Source: Brachyhypopomus gauderio
Lineage: Eukaryota > Chordata > Actinopteri > Gymnotiformes > Hypopomidae
Direction: 5' to 3'
DNA: 64,000 nucleotides
Assembly: GCF_052324685.1 (NCBI RefSeq)
Contig: NC_135218.1
Location: 17,051,979 to 17,115,978 of the forward strand
Shown piece after piece: positions 51,097 through 64,000 of the stretch. Below the pieces are notes generated by a model. That model worked only from the letters and a program-made list of their open reading frames with translations, was not told the DNA's origin and ran no database searches. Position numbers and translations under genes: made by a program. Each line of letters begins with the position of its first letter. The first letter of the stretch is position 1.

Positions 51097-51512
51097 TTTT
51101 ATTCTGCTGTCCCTTCACAATTATGTCAAATATGCCACCAGATCTCCGATATTCAGCAGACACTCACTATTCGTCAGAGAACGGACGGTCTTTTATTTTT
51201 TACATTTTTGTCCAGCCTTCATCTTATGAATTACAGCACTAAAGATGTAATTTTTCACAACAGAAAATTAGCAGGCAAACTAAATTGTGATTTCTGTCAC
51301 ATACACTGTGTGTTCATGTACAGCAACAGATTACATAACTAACATGAGCCTTAACAGTGGTCATGACAACAAAAAATCATATAGATTTAGACTGACAAAC
51401 ATATGTGAAGAATTAGAGTCACTTCCACTTCCATTCAGAGACTTCCTTGGCACCTTAAAAATTGTTCCAATTCTTACAGACAGCTCCGGGTTGAAAGTCC
51501 TCTCTGAGAAAA
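51097..51512 (-). other. phb2: phb2 3' UTR with polyadenylation signal
   Basis: On the minus strand the stretch from the stop codon (51513-51515) to the AATAAA signal near 51097-51102 is the likely 3' UTR. Small plus-strand frames here are antisense to it. Confidence 0.6.
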
Positions 51513-54500
51513 TTACTTTTTCCCCAGTGACAATCTGATGGAAAAATAGAACACAAACATTAATGCCACCTTCTAAATGTCCACAAGGCATACCACAATT
51601 AAAGCTTGCGTACACACACACACAAACACACGTTCTACCAGTCATCAGATACCCCACTGGCATAATAAACTGACCAAAGGAGGAGATGGAAGCCTCTGAC
51701 ATCAAGACAGGGAGACTCCTCACAATGCTTGGAGGGTTTGATCCCAAATCCAGCACTCTGACTGCACACTAAGCGTAAAGGGAGGTGGGGGGAGGGTTCG
51801 AGGACTACTGAGCGTTGGAGCCAATATCCTGGATCAAGCTACCAGGATCCAGGAGTACATCAGGAACATGGCCCCAAGTGATGGAGTGCTTAATGAGAAC
51901 TTCAGACAGCAGATACCAGGGAGGACGGGAATGAGCTGGAGCAGAAACTATCATGAGAGAATAAACACCTGGTATGAACTACTGGGAAATAGTGGAATTG
52001 GCTGATCAATGGCTAGAAAAGGCTGAACTCAAAGACAGCACAGAGGCACCATCATGGCATCAAGGACAAGCTCTGAACACAAGATCATTAGACACATGGA
52101 ACACCATAACCAAGTGGTTGGCATAGTTTACAGAAACATCTGTGCCGAGTACTGGCTTGAGGTTATAGGTCAAAGTAGGATATACTCCTGGAGGTGGCTG
52201 GAGGTGAATGGCCACGCCAAGATCCTGTGGGACGTCCAGATACAGACCAACAAAATGATAATGACTAAGCAACCGGACATGGTGATGGACAGAATAGTGC
52301 TGTTGTGATGCATCATTCCCCAAGTCAGAGAGAAGAGCGAGAGAAGATGTGCAAGGAGAAGGCAACGCTGGTTCCCGTGGTAATCACAGCACTACAGGAT
52401 GTGACCCCCAAAATGGGAGAAAGGCTGTAGCAGATCCCAGGAACATCTGCATTATGTATTACAAGCAAAATGAAAATGCCATATCAAATATCAAAAAGAC
52501 AATGTCGATTACTACCCAATACCCGTACTTGTTTGAGATGGGGTTATTTCACTTGGTAAATAACACCAAACCAGAACTGAAAACATACCTGTTAAAAGAC
52601 TCATCTTGGAGGTTCAGGACTAGACTATCTGCATTCAGATACACTCTGTTCTGGGAGGTGGCAACCTGCAACAGAAAAGGACATTCAAATGACACGATCA
52701 CAAAGCCTTGGCCAAACAGTGCAAATAACATTTACAGAGAAGGAAATCCTAAAGTTTGTATAAGAAGGAGGGGGAGACAAAACAAGCTTAAAACTAAATA
52801 AAACACGAAACTTCAAGAAACACGAGTACGGATGCCAGCCAAAATGATCACTGAAGATTCGTGAGGTACCGTTTTGGCAATGTTCTGAGCTGCCCGGATC
52901 CTGCGAAGTTTCAGATAACCAGGATTCTTCGTAACTGCCTCGCCTAACTGTAAAACAGAAATAGTACCATGGCACATTATTAATACATGTTCCATGGTTT
53001 ATATGTATATAAAATGGTATATGTGTCATTCATACCATTTTAGCTGCTTGGGCCTCTCCTTCTGCTTGGATGATCTTCTGTTTTTGGTCTTGTTTGGCTT
53101 TCTCCACAAAGAACTGAGCTCTCTGCGCCTCCTGCTGGGCTGGAGAACATGGCTGTCAATATGTAGGCCGTACAAAATCCTGATCAGAGAACTATTCAAG
53201 GCAGCTGTAGATATCAGTCTATAACGTACCAACTTGTTTGGCCTCCACAGCTGCTGTGTACTCTTTACTGAAGCTCAGCTCTGTAATAGCCACATCATCA
53301 AGGATAATGTTGAAGTCCTTAGCTCGCTCAAAGAGGTCCCGGCGGATCAATAAAGAAACCTGGCATCACGCACACACACAGACATACAAAGTAAGAGTCT
53401 TCTATGGAGACAATCAACACAATATAGCAACTCAGATGGCTCATCTGTACAATTTTGTTAGAAAAACAGCATCAAACGGCTAAAAAACAGTATCAAGCAC
53501 CACTGCAGATGAATTCAAATCAAAATCTACATACAGTTCTCTACACACAGCCAAATTTTTCCTGGCACAAATGTGAGTTTTTCCAGATGAAAGCACCGGC
53601 GACTACACAACAGGCAGATGGGCCGTTGGGCGTGTACCTGGGCTCAGTGGGCGTGTACCTGGGCTCGTTGCGTGATGAGCTGCGAGGCGTTGAACTTGGC
53701 CACCACACTCTTCAGAACCTCGTTAACGATGGAGGGCAGCACACGCTCATCGTAGTCCGTCCCCAGCTGCTGGTACATGAATGGAAGGTTGGATGCCATG
53801 GGACGTGACAAAACCCGTAGTGCGATGTTCACCATCTGAAGGTCTGGTCCACAAACAACAGAGTGTCAACATTAGAACATTATAAGGACTTATTCTTGGA
53901 ATCCTGCAGGTACGGTCCTGACTTAGCTATATTTGGAATGATGACTATAAATTTAGCAGTGGGAGTATTCGGGTTATTAATTCAACAGACTGCCTCAGAG
54001 CACAACACACTAGAGAGGGCAAGTCAGTGTGGGAACTTTTTCAATTATCAGATGATAGGAAAAATGCTTAGAGCAAAAATAAGAGACAATCATTTGGTAT
54101 ACTATGGAGACTTAAGAAGTTTCATCAATTATCTCAAGTAGCAACGTATAGTAATCTTCATCAGAGATTAATATGTGCATATTATATGGTAGGCCACGCC
54201 TGATGTGTTTCACACCATTTAGGTTCACATATGAAATATAATGAATATGCATGTTGAACATTAGAGTTCATTATAAAAGCAGCAATATTTGTAAGCACGC
54301 TTGGAAGATGGTACTTGAAGTAACCCTAATCAGACCAACTCAAAGTTATATCAGCAATGTCTTCACAATAAAGAACATTTACCTTTACTTCCAGTCAAAG
54401 AGGAAATCTTCCGTGGTTTTGCTCTGATATCGTATATAATGGGGTACTGAAACCATGGTATCCTTAAAACATAAAGATTTGATTACTGACATGGGAGCAG

Positions 54501-56151
54501 TAAGATTAATAAAACATTCATAAAGTGAAGCCTAAATGTATATTAACACTATTTAAAAGCTTTACCTAAAGTGAAGCCCCTCAGCCAACACCGTGTCCAT
54601 CTGCATTCCACCAATTCTGTTAAAGACGATTGCTCGCTGACCCCCTTCCACTGCAGAAACAGCACGGTTAATGTTCCCCACAATAATCACGTTTTGTTGA
54701 ATTAACACCATGCATGACTCAAATACACATACAAGTTTGAAAACGTAACACGCACACCATGTCTCATTAATTTGTCATGCCCAAGGCATTTTCAAAATCC
54801 CTGGAGCTGACCTAACTTTGAACCGAAACCCAACAGAACACTGATCCAGAACAGAATCATTCATGCTCACGCCAATACTGCTATACAGATTTTGCAAGAT
54901 GATGCAACTACGTCTGCCCACAAAACTTCATTGAAGTATGAGGCAAAAAAGGATATACGATCTGCATTTCAAACCACAAAATCATTACAGCCTGTTCTAC
55001 GATACAGACTCGCATTGCTTTGTCTTACATTTGAACAGTCAAAACATCACAAAACAATAAAATGAGTAGGGTTCTGAAAATCTAAATAATGGATGTACAG
55101 AAAGTCCAGAGACAGAAATACCCGTGTATGTGGCCTCTTTGACTCCATAGGCAAGAGCACCGGCACCAATAAGTAACTTAAGCCCAATCCCTACTCCTCT
55201 GGAGCCAGAGGACAGGCGGTTAACAATGTCCCTCAGGTGCTGAAGGAACCCCTGCAAATGAAATAGTATAATTACTGCATTCCACTTTACATGGATTAAC
55301 TCTGAGACCTTTCGTTTGTGCCAGCTGTAACAGTTGTTATCGTGGGGTCAATCTACCTCGGAAAGGTCTCTAAACACAGTGAGGAAACAGCGCCACCTGC
55401 TGTATTCTATAACGAATTTGAATGCCCGTGGACAGATTATTGTACTAAGATAGCTACTTTAGTAAAATAATATAATTAGCTATTTGATTAAATCCAACAC
55501 TAACATACGAGAATGTCTAAGGCACTCAGAAGCACTGAAAAAATATCCAATTCATAATCTATTAGAATTATGCTACAAAAACTACAACATGCATTTGACC
55601 TAACGCCAGCAAATTCTCAATTACATAGCTAAGGGACGCTAGATATGGTTGCTCCAACGGAGATAAATATATATATGTATATACTCCGTTATACAAACTG
55701 CATTCAAAATAATGGTCTCCCCATGAATATTTTTGTGTGATGCAGTTTTTTTTTTTACATTTGTCTGGTATCTTCAGACAGCAAGATACGTAGCTGGTTA
55801 GCGTAGCTAGCTAGCCAGAGTTCTGTAGGTTTCAAAAGCAGGCTTGACCTTACCAGTGTTGTGCATCTCTAACTATAAATTATAGTGTCGATAAGCACCA
55901 TCTGAAATGCAGAATTTTTGCTCTTAAATAACAATTTCCCGGTGTAGCTTAACTTGCTACCCAAGCTAGATGTGTATCTGCTACACTTTAACCGGGGTGC
56001 GCTGCGCAGGTGTTGATGCTTATAGATTAAAGCACGTTGTGACCCCGTTACATGAACATGCCATATATGAACTTCAACGTATTTTCTAGGTAGACGCAAT
56101 AGCAGAATGTGTAATACTGACGGTACTCACGTTTGGATCTTTATTCGCCAT
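51513..56151 (-). CDS. phb2: Prohibitin-2, ten coding exons, 303 aa
   Basis: Coding exons: 56151-56131, 55251-55122, 54650-54566, 54462-54383, 53843-53659, 53359-53230, 53139-53036, 52947-52870, 52665-52589 and 51534-51513. All borders are GT/AG and the phases add up to 912 bases including the stop. PHB2 forms ring complexes with PHB1 in the mitochondrial inner membrane, stabilises respiratory-chain proteins and is an LC3 receptor in mitophagy. Seen: an N-terminal membrane anchor ([14 protein letters not shown], about residues 31-44), the SPFH/band-7 core from [15 protein letters not shown] on, an MYQQL at the LC3-interacting site, and a coiled-coil with [15 protein letters not shown]. Human PHB2 has 299 aa; here the N-terminus is 8 longer (MANKDPNG) and the C-terminus 4 shorter (RLSLGKK). 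The last coding exon is only 22 bases. Confidence 0.95.
51795..52470 (+). mobile_element. LINE fragment in phb2 intron 9, antisense to phb2
   Basis: Plus-strand frames encode the C-terminal region of the same LINE family as at 11300-12270: [15 protein letters not shown], then [20 protein letters not shown], then [16 protein letters not shown] and KQPDMVM, then a piece that reads like [19 protein letters not shown]. Frameshifts and stops break it. It is a 5'-truncated dead copy lying between phb2 exons 9 and 10. Confidence 0.8.
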
Positions 56152-56230
56152 GCTTACCGACGAACACCCAAGGTCGTCACGGTCAACTTCCGTTCTAGCA
56201 CCGGAGATTTGGGATTTGTAGTTTCTTTGC
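56152..56230 (-). promoter_or_regulatory. phb2: phb2 promoter with ZNF143-type and ETS-type motifs
   Basis: On the minus strand, in order, are AACTACAAATCCCAAA (ZNF143/THAP11-like, 56208-56224) and ACGGAAGT (ETS-like, about 56185-56192), then the ATG at 56151 with A at -3 and G at +4. No TATA box is seen. The region sits between the pde6d 3' end and phb2, so the phb2 promoter is very compact. Confidence 0.55.
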
Positions 56231-57152
56231 CATTATGTTGCGGTCATTGTTTTCCCAGCCATTCCACTGACCTTAACACTTGTTTTACATCAATATCGAT
56301 ATCTGGTATAAAGTGTAATCATGTTAAAACATTTCGTTTTCCTTCATTTTGCTCACCTTCAAATTAGTATTTAAACTCTCATTTAAACTACATTAAGACA
56401 AACCCATGTGCCAGATACCTGAAGGTCACATGACCAACCCAGCAGGCGAAGCTACACATTAGTAATGTCACTACAAGTAAATAACTAGCTCGCATTTCAA
56501 ATACTTTTATTTTCTCCAGCTGGAAGGACAAATTCCAGTTAGTTCTGCATAGAAATCAAGGCGACAGCACTGAATTAGAGCAGTGTTGAGAACAGGACCT
56601 TGCTTAAGATCAGATCAATAAAGAACAGAGAAAGAAACTTGTTTTTTTAGTGCTCCCTTTACAGAATGACTGGGAAACAGCACACACACACAAGAAAAGG
56701 GGGCATGGCTCTAGGATATCATTATTTTAATCCATAAATACATAATGTATTTAAACACTGTCTATTTTACAGTTCTTCCTAAATAATAATAATAATAATA
56801 ATAATAAAAAACACAAGTTCAGCTAACTTCAAAGCCTGGAAGAAAATGTTTAGAAACAGAAGACAAGGAAGCAGTATACAATGCAGGATAAATCTAGATA
56901 AAAGTTACAAATGAAAATGTACATGGACGGGTAGCAATGAGCATCACTGCTGTTATATACAAGTCTTTATATGCCATTATAACTGGTGTCAACATTTGAC
57001 CTGAAATTTGGTTTGCTCAAATTGTTCCCTCTCGTACCATTGTCATAGCACCATGACAACAGTATTATGCAGAGTCTCCTCTGGCCGTAAAAGCTCACAG
57101 GAATGTGTGCGTCCTTCTGGATGACTTTATTTAAAGGGGACGTTTCCCCACC
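56231..57152 (-). other. pde6d: pde6d 3' UTR and short gap to phb2
   Basis: From the pde6d stop to an AATAAA signal on the minus strand at 56506-56511 gives a 3' UTR of about 640 bases, including a TAA repeat. This leaves under 350 bases between the pde6d cleavage site and the phb2 ATG. Confidence 0.6.
56782..56806. repeat. (TAA)n microsatellite
   Basis: About eight TAA/AAT units, inside the probable pde6d 3' UTR. Confidence 0.85.
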
Positions 57153-61347
<4,195 letters not shown>

Positions 61348-61720
61348 CGTTTCCAAAGTACTTTGCGTCAGTGGATGAAAAGTGCACCCCCAAAATACGA
61401 CTAAAATGTTCAGACTTTGACGATTTTCTCCCACAAAGAATTAAACGCGGACTGCCTGGCTACTTGGATAGCGCACTTTAACAACAACGATTCGCTAATC
61501 TGGAGAGATACACTTGAGCCTCCTTTTCAAGATACTGTAAATAGATTTTCGTCGTTGATTGACAGCTAATTCGACCGAACACCTTGCTATCCTCTGGAGG
61601 CCAGATAAGAATGAACCAATAACAGTGGAGAGGCAGGACTACAAGGGCGGGGCTTAGTTGACAAGGGACGCGTCACCGGTGGCAACTGGAAAGGTCCGCT
61701 TGATGCAAACTACGGAAGAT
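61348..61720 (-). promoter_or_regulatory. pde6d: pde6d promoter region
   Basis: The region upstream of the start is CpG-rich for this window. It holds a CCAAT box (61616-61620, plus orientation) and a GC box GGGCGGGG (61645-61652). No TATA box is seen near the expected start, as is common for housekeeping genes. Confidence 0.45.
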
Positions 61721-62830
61721 TAGTTGGGACAAAACACTTTCCCCCAATGTTTTTCATTTTGTTTCTAGACTAAAACAAATCTACTTATTTGTAGATAAAA
61801 AAGTATCTAAAAGTCTGTAGTCAAATTAAGATCAAGCAATCATGCCTACTAAATGGAACCGCATTACTAATGGTATTATTAATTGTAATGCTCTAAACCC
61901 AGCACTGCATCCTCTGACCTGATCCAGTTGTCAGTCTCGTTCGTTGCACAGGCAATGAACAATTTCTAGTTCACTTTATAATTTTACAATAACTTTATAA
62001 ATTTATTTGAACAAAACTCAAGAAAAAACTGAAGGTATTAAAAATCTGTATATGACTGATCAGAGTTCAGTTATTTTTATCATTTATATCTGAGAAAAAT
62101 CAAGTAGCTACTTTTGTGCTCTTGAATAAAATAACAGCTAAACTGGTTCAGACACTCCTTAAGCTTTGCAGAAAAGTCACCTATTCATGGTTTATATTCA
62201 AAGGCAATCGAAAACTGGTACACAACGGTAGCTTTTTATTACTTTCTTTGCCTTCATTTAATTGCATATTGTTTTAGTATTTCATCATATACATTTATAT
62301 GGCGCTCCTACAAGCATTTTACCTGACAGTAACCTGACTGTTCTATTAGAACAATAGAGTTGTAAAAACACAGCCTGTCCACAAGAGGGAGCAATAGTAC
62401 AAGATAAGCAGAAACTACTTTATTAGGCTCTGAAATGTCCATCATGGACAAATATCGTCACATTGTATTAGTCAGTTTTAACATTGAAGGTACACCAAAT
62501 CTTCAGTAGTTCCATAGTTTCCATATCTGAGAGCAGATATGCTGTGAGGTTACAAAATGATCACTGAACAACCAGGCTTTAAAACGTACATTAAGACTCC
62601 AGGGTGTCAAATTGAATGTATGAATATGTAAAGTGTTTAACATTATAGTTGGAAATGTCATGGTCTTGAGTGTTCAGTATTCCAGTATTAGATTATCTTT
62701 AGTAAATGTATTTAAAATATTTAAGACTATAACAACAAATATAATTACTGCAATAATATCACAAGCGACACTGAAAGTGATTTTTTCATGTATTTTAGAA
62801 CTTAGAAAAACTGTATAATTACTAAAATAA
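61721..62830. other. Intergenic region upstream of pde6d
   Basis: AT-rich sequence without a recognisable gene. A CTCF-like GTCCACAAGAGGGAGCAAT lies at 62377-62395 on the plus strand. Confidence 0.5.
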
Positions 62831-63411
62831 TGGTAACACTTTACAATACGGTTCCTTAATTAATGTTTAAGTACTTATTAACTAAGCAATAGATAATGGA
62901 GAATTGTCGTCATAGTTTTACCTTAATTACTCTTCACTATAATAAACTACTATGTTAGGTCACATGTAAGTAATTAATAAGTAGTCTTCATCAATTTTCG
63001 TAACTACTTACTTTCGATTCCTTAATTATTGTATTAGCTAAGCAACAAGTAATAGAGAATTATCATCATATTTTTCATTAATTACTCTTCACTTCACTGT
63101 TAGTTCACATATAAGTAATTAATAAGTTGTCTTCATCTATTTTTGTAACTACTCACTTAATCAGTCCTTCATTAATAAGTAGTCTTTGTGTGCATGTGCG
63201 CTGGTTTGGGTACGCCCCTGTTTAAATGTCTAGCGATGTCTAGACAATCGCCTTTGTAAGTTCTCTCACCTATCTCTAGTCTCGTTGCACACGTTATGTA
63301 TTATTGTTGACATTGTCATGAGTGTTGTGTTGTTAGTTTTCGTCACTGCTTTAAACGCATCCTTACATACAGGCTACACTTTACTATTATACACTGCACA
63401 CTATAACACTT

Positions 63412-63443
63412 CCTCATTGTAATTACAGGTCATTACAATGAGG
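63412..63443. repeat. Perfect 12-bp hairpin in the foldback element centre
   Basis: CCTCATTGTAAT and ATTACAATGAGG are exact inverted copies around an 8-base loop. Confidence 0.8.
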
Positions 63444-63486
63444 AGTACTTAGTGTTAAGGAAACCGTACTGGGGTGGGTTTCCCGA

Positions 63487-63556
63487 AACGTTCTTAGCGC
63501 TAAGTACTTCGTAACCTCGTACGTTTCATACGAGGTTACTTAGCGCTAAGAACGTT
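63487..63556. repeat. 70-base hairpin at the foldback element centre
   Basis: AACGTTCTTAGCGCTAAG (63487-63504) pairs with CTTAGCGCTAAGAACGTT (63539-63556). After a 7-base bulge on the left, TAACCTCGTA (63512-63521) pairs with TACGAGGTTA (63529-63538), leaving a 7-base loop. All 28 pairs match exactly. Confidence 0.85.
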
Positions 63557-64000
63557 GCAGGATACTCACCACTGTTAAGTAAATACGTGATTACTTATTC
63601 TGAAGTTACTTACTGTGACGTTGCGAGCAGGCAGGATACCGAGATGGGAGCAGCGTTTAAAGCAGTGATGAAAATGAACAACACAACACTCATGACAAAG
63701 GTCGAACAACAACTGATGAAGGACATGTACAGGACACACACTTACATATCTCAACAATAATACCCAAACCAGCGCACATGCACACAAAGACACGCTGGAG
63801 TGACAAGTACATAAGCATTAATGAAGGACTGATTAAGTGAGTAGTTACAAAAATAGATAAAGACAACATATTCATTACTTATATGTGAACTAACAGTGAA
63901 GTGAAGAGTAATTAATGAAAACTATGATGATAATTCTCTATTACTTGTTGCTTAGCTAATACATTAATTAAGGAACTGAAAGTAAGTAGTTACGAAAATT

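Larger units (their letters stand above)
62832..64000. mobile_element. Large inverted-repeat (foldback) element, right end cut off
   Basis: The left end GTAACACTTTACAATACGG resembles the ends of dispersed fish DNA elements. About 62993-63215 returns inverted at about 63775-64000 with high similarity, and a second matched pair lies at about 63315-63355 and 63652-63695. Within the left arm a unit starting TTCCTTAATT recurs at 62852, 63018 and, less clearly, 63165, a subterminal repeat of about 150-165 bp. The centre holds two hairpins. No transposase is visible, so it would be non-autonomous. The right end lies outside the window. Confidence 0.7.

Overview
The window is nuclear DNA of a ray-finned fish, most likely a teleost. 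It is AT-rich, with short exons bounded by GT/AG splice sites, long introns, many CA/GA/AT microsatellites, a Tc1-type transposon relic, a tRNA-derived SINE and non-LTR retrotransposon fragments of fish type. No assembly or species label is visible, so the species is not assigned. Almost all long open frames are chance frames or run through microsatellites. The real genes are split into short exons and were found by reading splice sites and protein similarity from memory.

Four recognisable genes lie on the minus strand. (1) The 5' end of dlg1, a MAGUK scaffold: the ATG exon (5235-5253) and the L27-domain exon (4953-5084). The rest of the gene lies left of the window. (2) ptma, prothymosin alpha: five coding exons between 17644 and 20568, 104 aa, with a TATA/GC/CCAAT promoter near 20694-20747. 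(3) phb2, prohibitin-2: ten coding exons between 51513 and 56151, 303 aa. (4) pde6d, the prenyl-binding delta subunit: five coding exons between 57153 and 61347, 150 aa. phb2 and pde6d sit head-to-tail, only a few hundred bases apart. All exon phases were checked by hand and join into uninterrupted proteins.

The rest is intergenic or intronic. 1-4900 is dlg1 intron with a dead Tc1-like element (about 2115-3324). 5260-5950 is the dlg1 promoter region. 6762-6984 may be the last exon of an unidentified minus-strand gene. 11300-12270 is a decayed LINE. 20750-51080 is about 30 kb without a recognisable gene. It holds a SINE with a 29-C tract, several minisatellites, a CpG-rich promoter-like patch near 36.1-36.7 kb, a cluster of three RFX-type X-boxes near 48.9 kb, scattered CTCF-like motifs, and the most striking object in the window. 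That is a 2,157-bp LTR element (40460-42616) with two apparently identical 347-bp LTRs, a 5-bp target duplication and one 429-codon ORF made largely of acidic repeats. From about 62830 to the right edge runs a large inverted-repeat (foldback) element whose right end is cut off.

The four genes do not form one pathway: synaptic/epithelial scaffold, acidic chromatin protein, mitochondrial inner-membrane scaffold and prenyl-protein carrier. From memory, PTMA and PDE6D are also close neighbours in the human genome, while PHB2 and DLG1 are elsewhere.
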